A stretch of DNA of 19,131 bases from NCBI GenBank assembly GCA_030641245.1, contig DAOWHU010000004.1, positions 1-19,131 on the forward strand, in the 5' to 3' direction. Positions 14,562 through 19,131 of this stretch are shown here, piece after piece. Under the pieces are notes generated by a model. That model saw only the letters and a program-made list of their open reading frames with translations. It made no database searches and was not told the DNA's origin. The position numbers and the translations under genes were made by a program. Position 1 is the stretch's first letter. Every line of letters begins with the position of its first letter. This DNA comes from a bacterium. GTDB lineage: Bacteria > Patescibacteriota > Minisyncoccia > Moranbacterales > DUUL01.

Positions 14562-14587
14562 TTTTAGAAAAAACGTTTTTCCTAAAA
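14562..14587. terminator. Imperfect 26-base palindrome at the 3' end of the HIT-like gene
   Basis: The halves TTTTAGAAAAAAC (14562-14574) and GTTTTTCCTAAAA (14575-14587) match at 12 of 13 positions. It sits 5 bases beyond the stop of the minus-strand gene and could terminate it, though a hairpin of mostly A-T pairs is weak. Confidence 0.5.
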
Positions 14588-14592
14588 ATTTT

Positions 14593-15102
14593 CTATTTTT
14601 TCTTAATCCTGTCGTCTCGACGTTCTTTATCTTTGTCAGTGTAGCTTTTACAAAGAGTTTCTTTGACGGGCTCAGTGCCATCGGGAAAAGTGACGCTTTC
14701 AAAATAATGGTCAGGTGGTAAAGAAGAAGCATTTTTTTTAGTATTACCAGCACGATGAATAAAGGCTCCTCCCCAGCTTGGATCTTTTTTCACATAGTAT
14801 TCAACAAGCCATTGACGAGCTTTAAAAATAGCCATCGCTTCCTTGGGAGTAACTTCCATAATCGAGTGATGTGACTTTAGAACAATTTGATACTTTTCTC
14901 TACCGGTCATGTCTGGTCGATAATTGTTTTTTCTTACAACTACCAGGAGAAAATCCTGAAGCAAAGGGGCATCGGGATCTTCGTCAAGAGGTTCGTCGCA
15001 AAAAGTACATTTATTACCAACGAAACCTTGGGTTCTTTCCAATTGAGAACTACTCCCAACTGTATCGGGGTCGGGTTTCCATTTCTTTTTATCATCATTC
15101 AT
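14593..15102 (-). CDS. HIT-like protein with degenerate triad
   Basis: This 169-residue protein has a CTFC pair (Cys32, Cys35) near the front and then a domain that aligns without gaps to the HIT half of the DHFR-HIT protein further downstream. GGAFIHRAGNTKKN matches AGSFFMRFGDTCYT there, and SLPPDHYFESV matches SVNHAHIQFLL. The HIT triad His-X-His-X-Gln is replaced by Pro130, His132 and Phe134. One catalytic His remains, so hydrolase or nucleotidyl transfer activity is doubtful. A charged Lys/Arg tail (151-169) is present. The start is ATG at 15102, with AAGGAG 8 bases upstream. An ATG at 15180 is excluded because it lies within the -35 box. Function is unknown; a nucleotide-binding role is possible. 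Confidence 0.72.
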   Translation of the reverse strand: MNDDKKKWKPDPDTVGSSSQLERTQGFVGNKCTFCDEPLDEDPDAPLLQDFLLVVVRKNNYRPDMTGREKYQIVLKSHHSIMEVTPKEAMAIFKARQWLVEYYVKKDPSWGGAFIHRAGNTKKNASSLPPDHYFESVTFPDGTEPVKETLCKSYTDKDKERRDDRIKKK

Positions 15103-15150
15103 TTCTCTCTCTCCTTGTTTTAGGTTATAGCTTTCTAGGGAACTGCTGTA

Positions 15151-15180
15151 ATTATAGTCTTTTGGAGTAGTTTTTGTCAA
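15151..15180 (-). promoter_or_regulatory. Consensus promoter of the HIT-like gene
   Basis: Reading the minus strand, TTGACA (15180-15175) and TATAAT (15156-15151) both match the consensus exactly, 18 bases apart. The predicted start is near 15144, leaving a 42-base leader that contains the Shine-Dalgarno. Confidence 0.85.
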
Positions 15181-15276
15181 TTACTAAACAAAAAAATATG
15201 CTATTCGAAAGGGTATGCCCTTTGACTTTTAACTTGATAAAGAATCTGTTCTAACTCAAATTTTACAGATTGTCTA

Positions 15277-15304
15277 TTGATTTATTGGGTGATGTTGTTA
15301 AAAT
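15277..15304 (+). promoter_or_regulatory. Promoter of the 128-residue gene
   Basis: TTGATT (15277-15282) and TAAAAT (15299-15304) are 16 bases apart with a TGT extended -10 element (15296-15298). The leader of about 36 bases carries AAAGGAGGA (15331-15339). Confidence 0.55.
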
Positions 15305-15346
15305 AACCGACTGGTACAAATAACTTAAGCAAAGGAGGAACGAAAA

Positions 15347-15733
15347 ATGCTGAAAACAGAAAGTTGGTGTCCGGAAAAAATTTATGAAGATGAGTATTTA
15401 GGATGGGTACAAGGATTTGAAACAGAGAGATATAAAAAAAATCTACCAAACGATTCCTTTGTCCGCGTAATCGTTCATTCTATCGAAAATGATGCTCTTG
15501 AAGTAATTGATAAAATTATTCCTGAGCGATTTATTCCTAGAATCGAAAGAATGAATTTTCAGGACACTGCTTTTTTCTTTGAAATTTATCCAGAAAAAAT
15601 TGAGTGTAAAATTTCTCGAAAAGGCCAGTCCGAGATAACCCGGCTCACTTTACTGGATAATCCCCCCGAAGTTATTATTGGGGCTGAAGTTGAAAGATTG
15701 ATAGAAAAATTCCTAAATGGATTTTCCCCCTAA
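15347..15733 (+). CDS. Unrecognised 128-residue cytosolic protein
   Basis: I do not recognise this protein. It is soluble, acidic to neutral, with no signal peptide or membrane segment and one cysteine (Cys8). Segments such as SFVRVIVHSIENDALEVID, TAFFFEIYPEKIECKISRK and EITRLTLLDNPPEVIIG suggest a mixed alpha-beta fold with several beta strands. The gene has a textbook Shine-Dalgarno, AAAGGAGGA, 7 bases before the ATG, and its own promoter. It is divergent from the HIT-like gene and convergent with the DHFR-HIT gene, with a strong terminator in between. Strong expression signals support a real gene even without a family match. Confidence 0.75.
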   Translation: MLKTESWCPEKIYEDEYLGWVQGFETERYKKNLPNDSFVRVIVHSIENDALEVIDKIIPERFIPRIERMNFQDTAFFFEIYPEKIECKISRKGQSEITRLTLLDNPPEVIIGAEVERLIEKFLNGFSP

Positions 15734-15764
15734 AAAAATCTTTTGCAATTTGAAATTAAAAAAA

Positions 15765-15790
15765 CCCAGGAGCTTAACCAAGTTTCTGGG
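15765..15790. terminator. Bidirectional intrinsic terminator between convergent genes
   Basis: CCCAGGAGCTT (15765-15775) and AAGTTTCTGGG (15780-15790) form an 11-pair stem with two G-U pairs and an AACC loop, bordered by an A-run (15757-15764) and a T-run (15792-15797). It serves the plus gene ending at 15733 and the minus gene ending at 15816. Confidence 0.9.
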
Positions 15791-15815
15791 CTTTTTTATT
15801 TATAGAATTTGTTTT

Positions 15816-16775
15816 TTAGATAGACTTTTTCTTATACCCCAGCTTGACTTTCAATTTATCCTTATTCGCATCATCACTCTTGGCACTACCAAGAAGAAAT
15901 TGAATATGAGCATGATTAACACTTCCGCCGGTGTAGCAAGTGTCACCGAAACGCATAAAGAATGAACCTGCCTTAAGTTTGTATTTTTTTTCAGCCCATT
16001 TAAATATTTCAGATAATTCTGCATAGGCTTCGGGCTTAATTTCTCCGGGCATAATAGCGTGTTCTTTGTAAACAATAATCAAATGCAGTTTGGTTCCGGC
16101 GTAGGGACTCATATTTTCAGAAACCATCCAATTAGAGGTTTCTTTCAGAATTTTATTGGGATGATATTTTTTGAAATATTTTTCGCAAAAAGGACACAGT
16201 CCGTCTTTCTCAATTTTTTTCATTAAAGCAATTTGTTCAGGAGTCCGAGCATGTTCAAAGTCTAAAAACTCTATCGGCTTTTTTCTTTTGTAAACTTTGA
16301 AATTCATATCGTAAGGATTATTTTCATCCTTGGATTGAGGATCTTCTTGGGTCAACTCCCACTCCGGATAATTAATTTTAGGAAACCAACAGTCGGCATT
16401 TTTTATTTCGGCTGAAACTTCAGTGATATAGAGTGTGTTGGCGTAGGGTAGGGCAGTCTTGTAAACCATCGCTCCGCCGATGATAAAAACATCGTCAGTT
16501 TTGGCTAGATCAATAACGCTTTCCCAGTCATTCACAACTTCGCAACCTTCAACTTTATAATCCTTCTCGAACGCCAAGATTACATTTTTTCTTCCTGGAA
16601 GTGGTTTTCCGATTCGGCTTTGAATTGATTCAAAAGTAGTTTTTCCCATTACAACCGTCTGGCCTTTAGTAATTTTTGAAAAATATTTTAGATCCTTGGG
16701 CAGTTCCCAGGGCAGGTCATTCTTTACCCCAATAACATTGTCTTTGTTGGTTGCAACGATAATAGATAGTCCCAT
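15816..16775 (-). CDS. folA: Dihydrofolate reductase fused to a HIT-family domain
   Basis: Residues 1 to about 165 are dihydrofolate reductase, which regenerates tetrahydrofolate after thymidylate synthesis. They include SIIVATNKDNVIG, LPWELPKDLKYF (catalytic Asp28), VVMGKTTFESI, RKNVILAF, and FIIGGAMVY for NADPH binding. Residues about 185-315 are a HIT domain with CPFC (Cys194, Cys197) and the triad H-A-H-I-Q at 288-292. This His-X-His-X-Gln form is typical of the GalT/Ap4A phosphorylase branch. Normal bacterial DHFR is about 160 residues, and this protein is 319. The frame is continuous, so this is a true fusion and not a read-through. The ATG at 16775 lies about 9 bases after a -10 box, so the mRNA is nearly leaderless. 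It lies 163 bases downstream of thyA on the same strand. Confidence 0.9.
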   Translation of the reverse strand: MGLSIIVATNKDNVIGVKNDLPWELPKDLKYFSKITKGQTVVMGKTTFESIQSRIGKPLPGRKNVILAFEKDYKVEGCEVVNDWESVIDLAKTDDVFIIGGAMVYKTALPYANTLYITEVSAEIKNADCWFPKINYPEWELTQEDPQSKDENNPYDMNFKVYKRKKPIEFLDFEHARTPEQIALMKKIEKDGLCPFCEKYFKKYHPNKILKETSNWMVSENMSPYAGTKLHLIIVYKEHAIMPGEIKPEAYAELSEIFKWAEKKYKLKAGSFFMRFGDTCYTGGSVNHAHIQFLLGSAKSDDANKDKLKVKLGYKKKSI

Positions 16776-16784
16776 TTAAAATAA

Positions 16785-16813
16785 TTAATATTTAACCCCC
16801 AAGCTCTTGTCAA
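16785..16813 (-). promoter_or_regulatory. Promoter of the DHFR-HIT gene
   Basis: Reading the minus strand, TTGACA (16813-16808) and TATTAA (16790-16785) are 17 bases apart. The -10 box ends 9 bases before the ATG, so the transcript would start within about 3 bases of the start codon. Confidence 0.65.
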
Positions 16814-16838
16814 CAAAAAATTAAAAATATCATGCCAT

Positions 16839-16871
16839 ATACTACATACTCAATACTATATACTAAATACC
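16839..16871 (+). repeat. Heptanucleotide array, consensus ATACTNN
   Basis: Units start at 16839, 16846, 16853, 16860 and 16867. The 25 bases at 16846-16870 recur exactly at 16908-16932. Confidence 0.85.
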
Positions 16872-16873
16872 AT

Positions 16874-16907
16874 TTCGCTTCTCCAGCGAACTCGCCGAAG
16901 AGGCGAG
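16874..16907. other. Two adjacent small hairpins between the heptad arrays
   Basis: TTCGCT pairs with AGCGAA around TCTCC (16874-16890), and CTCGCC pairs with GGCGAG around GAAGA (16891-16907). They are back to back with no base between. The second could help terminate thyA, but no T-run follows on the minus strand. Confidence 0.7.
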
Positions 16908-16942
16908 ATACTCAATACTATATACTAAATACTCCATACTAT
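16908..16942 (+). repeat. Second heptanucleotide array running into the thyA stop codon
   Basis: Units start at 16908, 16915, 16922, 16929 and 16936. The first three and a half repeat 16846-16870 exactly. The last unit contains the thyA stop codon (16939-16941 on the minus strand). Confidence 0.85.
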
Positions 16943-17877
16943 ACAGCCACCGGGATATCTTTTATCCCCGGGTGTGGATCATAATCAGACAACTCAAAAT
17001 CTTCCTTCCTAAAATCAAATAAGTTTTTGACCTCTGTGTTAATTTTCATAGTCGGAAGATTGCGAGGCTCTCTTTTTAGAATTTCTTTTACAGCTGGAAC
17101 TTGATCTTCGTAAATATGAGCATCAGAAATAGTGTGAACATATTCGTAAGCTTCTACTCCAGTTACGTGGGCAATCATTAAAGTCAAAGCTGCGTATTGA
17201 ACAATATTAGAAGGAACTCCAATCGGAGTATCGCCTGATCTTTGCATCATATGCAAGGTCATCTTGCCATTGATTATTCGAATGTTGATCCAACCATGAC
17301 AAGGACAAACCACCACCTTTTGAGTTTTACTTTTTCCTCGCCCGGTATATTGAGGAATCCAAGGAGAAATGAAGTGGGTTCGCAACTGAGGTTCCTCTTT
17401 GATTTGTTCTACAATATGTTGAAATTGATTAAAAGTCTCCCCGTTGGTCATTGGAAAGTCATGAAAAGCAGCCCCGTAAGAACCTGGTCCTAAATCGCCT
17501 TTTTCTAGGCCTCTTTTGGCACATTTTTTTTCAGTACACCAATGTCTCCACCAAAAGCATCCATAGTCCTCAAACTCTTTCACGGTTCGAGCTCCGTTTA
17601 TGAAAGCACAAATTTCAGCGATAGCCTGTTTCCAAATAGTTACTGGCAAGCGCTCTGACTCCCTAGGCGCCAAGTTTCGTTCTGTTAGCACTGGAAACCC
17701 ATTCTTAAATTTAAATCGCATTGGTCGAGGTGCAATTCGAGTGTAAGCATCGACTCCTTGTTGAGATTCTGTTTTGATTCCTTCTTTGTGAACCTCTCGT
17801 AGCATTTTTTGGTAATCGTCGTTAGGAACTCGTTCTTTGAAAGACTTGGCGTTTGTAATGTCTTTAAAGTGGGACAT
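16939..17877 (-). CDS. thyA: Thymidylate synthase (ThyA type), divergent form
   Basis: ThyA methylates dUMP to dTMP using methylene-tetrahydrofolate. Diagnostic parts are the catalytic Cys193 in CPCHGW, QRSGD at 212-216, PSNIVQYAAL, HIYEDQ at 254-259 for the nucleotide ribose, and the C-terminal YDPHPGIKDIPVAV. The chain is 312 residues against about 264 in E. coli, with inserted loops around FWWRHWCTEKKCAKRGLEKG and IPQYTGRGKSKTQK. The usual DRTGTGT segment near the N-terminus is here QQGVDAYT, and the second Arg of the phosphate-binding pair appears to be Thr167 after Arg166. It is therefore an unusual subfamily member. It starts at ATG 17877 without a visible Shine-Dalgarno and is divergent from tmk. 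Confidence 0.93.
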   Translation of the reverse strand: MSHFKDITNAKSFKERVPNDDYQKMLREVHKEGIKTESQQGVDAYTRIAPRPMRFKFKNGFPVLTERNLAPRESERLPVTIWKQAIAEICAFINGARTVKEFEDYGCFWWRHWCTEKKCAKRGLEKGDLGPGSYGAAFHDFPMTNGETFNQFQHIVEQIKEEPQLRTHFISPWIPQYTGRGKSKTQKVVVCPCHGWINIRIINGKMTLHMMQRSGDTPIGVPSNIVQYAALTLMIAHVTGVEAYEYVHTISDAHIYEDQVPAVKEILKREPRNLPTMKINTEVKNLFDFRKEDFELSDYDPHPGIKDIPVAV

Positions 17878-17910
17878 TTTTTGATTTTAATTTTTAAATA
17901 TGTTAATTTT

Positions 17911-17942
17911 ATATTACAAAGATTTGTTTTCGCTAAATCTTT
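17911..17942 (-). promoter_or_regulatory. thyA promoter region with an inverted repeat
   Basis: A possible minus-strand -10 box TAATAT (17916-17911) faces a poor -35 (17939-17934). AAAGATTT (17918-17925) and AAATCTTT (17935-17942) form a perfect 8-base inverted repeat around 9 bases, lying across that spacer and -35 and upstream of the tmk promoter. Confidence 0.4.
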
Positions 17943-17951
17943 ATTTTTGGA

Positions 17952-17979
17952 TTGTTTTTGTATTTTAGCAAAATAAAAT
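17952..17979 (+). promoter_or_regulatory. Promoter of the tmk-dut operon
   Basis: TTGTTT (17952-17957) and TAAAAT (17974-17979) are 16 bases apart. The predicted start near 17986 leaves about 22 bases before the ATG at 18008 and argues against the GTG at 17984. Confidence 0.55.
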
Positions 17980-18007
17980 CTAGGTGTCTAATCTCTTTTT
18001 TCAAAAT

Positions 18008-18700
18008 ATGAAAGGAATTTTTATAGTAATCGATGGTATTGATGGAAGTGGCAAAAAAACTCAAACTGAGAATTTAGTTAAGAAGCTTCAGGCTCAAAAT
18101 CGAAAGGTTAAAACAATAGATTTTCCACAGTATTATGATAATTTTTTTGGAAAAACTGTTAGTCGCTATCTATCAGGCGAGCTAGGAACGTCCAAACAAG
18201 TAAATCCTTTTATTGCTTCAGTTCTTTATGCGGCTGATCGATTTGAGTCTAGTGAAAAAATCAGAGAGTGGCTAGAGAAAGGTTTTGTGGTAATTTCAGA
18301 TCGATATACTAGTTCCAATCAAATTCATCAGGGTGGAAAAATTAAAGATCCCCAGAAAAGAACCGCATTCTTAAAATGGCTAGATGAGATGGAATTTGGG
18401 GTTTTTAAAATCCCTAAACCAGATTTAATTGTTTATTTAAATATGCCTTGTGGTTTTTCTGAAAAATTGCTGACTAATACTGATGCTAAGGATCGAAAAA
18501 AATATTCAGAAAATCAAACTGATATTCATGAATCTGATCCAGAGCATCTTCAGAATGCCCGGAAAAGTGCTTTGAAACTAGTTAGGGAAAAAAATAATTG
18601 GGTAAATGTCGAATGTGTTGAGAATGACAAGCTCTTATCAATAGAGAATATTGCTAATAAAATTTGGGATAAAATTAAGCCTTTTTTAGATGATAATTAA
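18008..18700 (+). CDS. tmk: Thymidylate kinase
   Basis: This enzyme phosphorylates dTMP to dTDP. The 230-residue chain starts MKGIFIVIDGIDGSGKKTQ with the P-loop in GIDGSGKKT. It continues with DFPQYYDNFFGKTVSRYLSGELG, the substrate-binding DRY motif in ISDRYTSSNQIHQGGKI, and PKPDLIVYLNM. A lid region (TDAKDRKKYSENQTDIHE) with basic residues is also present. The length is a little above the usual 205-215. The start is ATG 18008, because an upstream GTG at 17984 would only add eight residues ahead of the conserved strand and lies at the predicted transcription start. It overlaps dut by 11 bases, so tmk and dut form a coupled pair. It is divergent from thyA. Confidence 0.94.
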   Translation: MKGIFIVIDGIDGSGKKTQTENLVKKLQAQNRKVKTIDFPQYYDNFFGKTVSRYLSGELGTSKQVNPFIASVLYAADRFESSEKIREWLEKGFVVISDRYTSSNQIHQGGKIKDPQKRTAFLKWLDEMEFGVFKIPKPDLIVYLNMPCGFSEKLLTNTDAKDRKKYSENQTDIHESDPEHLQNARKSALKLVREKNNWVNVECVENDKLLSIENIANKIWDKIKPFLDDN

Positions 18701-19112
18701 AATAAGAAAAACAAACCCTGATACAAAAATTCCTCAATATGCCCTAAAAAATGATGCTGGAATGGATTTATTTTCTGATAAAAAGGTTATTTTAAAACCG
18801 GGGCAAAGAAAATCTATTCCGACTGGGGTTGCTATAAAAATCGAAGATGGTTTTGCGGGTTTGATTTGGGACAAAAGCGGATTAGCTCATAAATCCGGTC
18901 TTAAAACCTTGGGAGGCGTTATTGACAGTAATTATACGGGGGAATGGTTTGTTGGAATTATAAATTTGAGTCAAGAAAAAATTTGTATTAAGAAAGGTCA
19001 AAAAATAGCCCAGGTGCTGTTTCAAGAAATTGAACATCCTCAAGTAGAAATAGTAACCGAGCTTAAAGAAACTAATCGTGGCTATCAAGCTTTTGGTAGT
19101 ACTGGAAAATAA
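18690..19112 (+). CDS. dut: dUTP diphosphatase (dUTPase)
   Basis: dUTPase hydrolyses dUTP to dUMP and pyrophosphate, supplying ThyA substrate and keeping uracil out of DNA. All five trimeric-dUTPase motifs are visible in 140 residues: NDAGMDLFS (1), KSGLA (2), the motif-3 region GGVIDSNYTGEW including the catalytic Asp and Tyr, KKGQKIAQ (4), and RGYQAFGSTGK (5). Motif 2 has Lys for the usual Arg before Ser-Gly. The length is slightly below the common 145-155. It starts inside the tmk end by 11 bases, indicating translational coupling. An ATG at 19123 lies 10 bases beyond its stop and may start the next gene, but only three codons are visible. Confidence 0.95.
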   Translation: MIIKIRKTNPDTKIPQYALKNDAGMDLFSDKKVILKPGQRKSIPTGVAIKIEDGFAGLIWDKSGLAHKSGLKTLGGVIDSNYTGEWFVGIINLSQEKICIKKGQKIAQVLFQEIEHPQVEIVTELKETNRGYQAFGSTGK

Positions 19113-19131
19113 AAGAAAAAATATGAACAAA

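Noticed and set aside
14443..14721. A 92-codon plus-strand frame after the deaminase
   Set aside because: It runs through the palindromes and terminator and overlaps the 3' end of the HIT-like gene on the other strand. The early part reads as repeat-derived HMYVHMYVH, so it is not a gene.
15103..15180. Longer N-terminus for the HIT-like gene (ATG at 15180)
   Set aside because: The start would lie inside the -35 box of a perfect promoter, whereas the ATG at 15102 has a good Shine-Dalgarno.
17984..18007. GTG start for thymidylate kinase
   Set aside because: It lies at the predicted transcription start, and the added residues are not conserved. ATG 18008 gives the normal N-terminus.
1..19131. 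TGA recoding as in Gracilibacteria/Absconditabacteria
   Set aside because: No gene in the window needs in-frame TGA to be read through, since all conserved domains are intact under the standard code.
1..19131. tRNA, rRNA, insertion sequence, integrase or phage genes
   Set aside because: I saw no cloverleaf-type segments with the TTC-rich arm, no transposase or integrase motifs, and no structural phage genes.

Overview
The window looks like a chromosomal piece of a Candidate Phyla Radiation (Patescibacteria, probably Parcubacteria-like) bacterium. The evidence is AT-rich DNA, short spacers and overlapping genes, few Shine-Dalgarno sequences, a short 57-residue AbrB-like gene, and a ThyA, a DHFR fusion and a deaminase that all depart from the textbook forms. 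The lineage is inferred from gene style, not from a search. All 25 genes I can close end in TAA (20) or TAG (5), and none ends in TGA. In-frame TGA does not interrupt the genes either, so the code is standard here.

Layout. (1) 1-3898, plus strand: an acyl-CoA synthetase (ADP-forming) cut by the left edge, recJ overlapping its end, and a tiny AbrB/SpoVT-type protein. (2) 3918-8560: a heptanucleotide repeat array, a strong promoter with a structured leader, then infA-rpmJ-rpsM-rpsK-rpsD-rpoA-rplQ-rplM-rpsI, closed by a second heptad array and a strong intrinsic terminator. (3) 8654-12117: a promoter with a dyad in its spacer, then a RodZ-like gene, recA, and two unrecognised envelope or membrane proteins. 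(4) 12180-14559: a P-loop nucleotide kinase, a cytidylyltransferase-like protein overlapping a two-domain deaminase, then a palindrome-rich intergenic region. (5) 14593-15790: a divergent pair, a HIT-like protein that has lost the HIT triad (minus) and an unrecognised 128-residue protein (plus). These two stand out by having good Shine-Dalgarno sequences. (6) 15816-19112: a DHFR-HIT fusion and thyA (minus), then tmk and dut (plus) divergent from thyA.

Taken together, 12.3-19.1 kb reads as a thymidylate and deoxynucleotide island: the deaminase and dUTPase can supply dUMP, ThyA methylates it, DHFR regenerates tetrahydrofolate, Tmk phosphorylates dTMP, and the kinase-like protein may act on other substrates. 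Several members have unusual architectures (DHFR fused to HIT, a deaminase fused to a degenerate nucleotidyltransferase, a degenerate HIT paralogue). I see no CRISPR array, tRNA, rRNA, insertion sequence or prophage.
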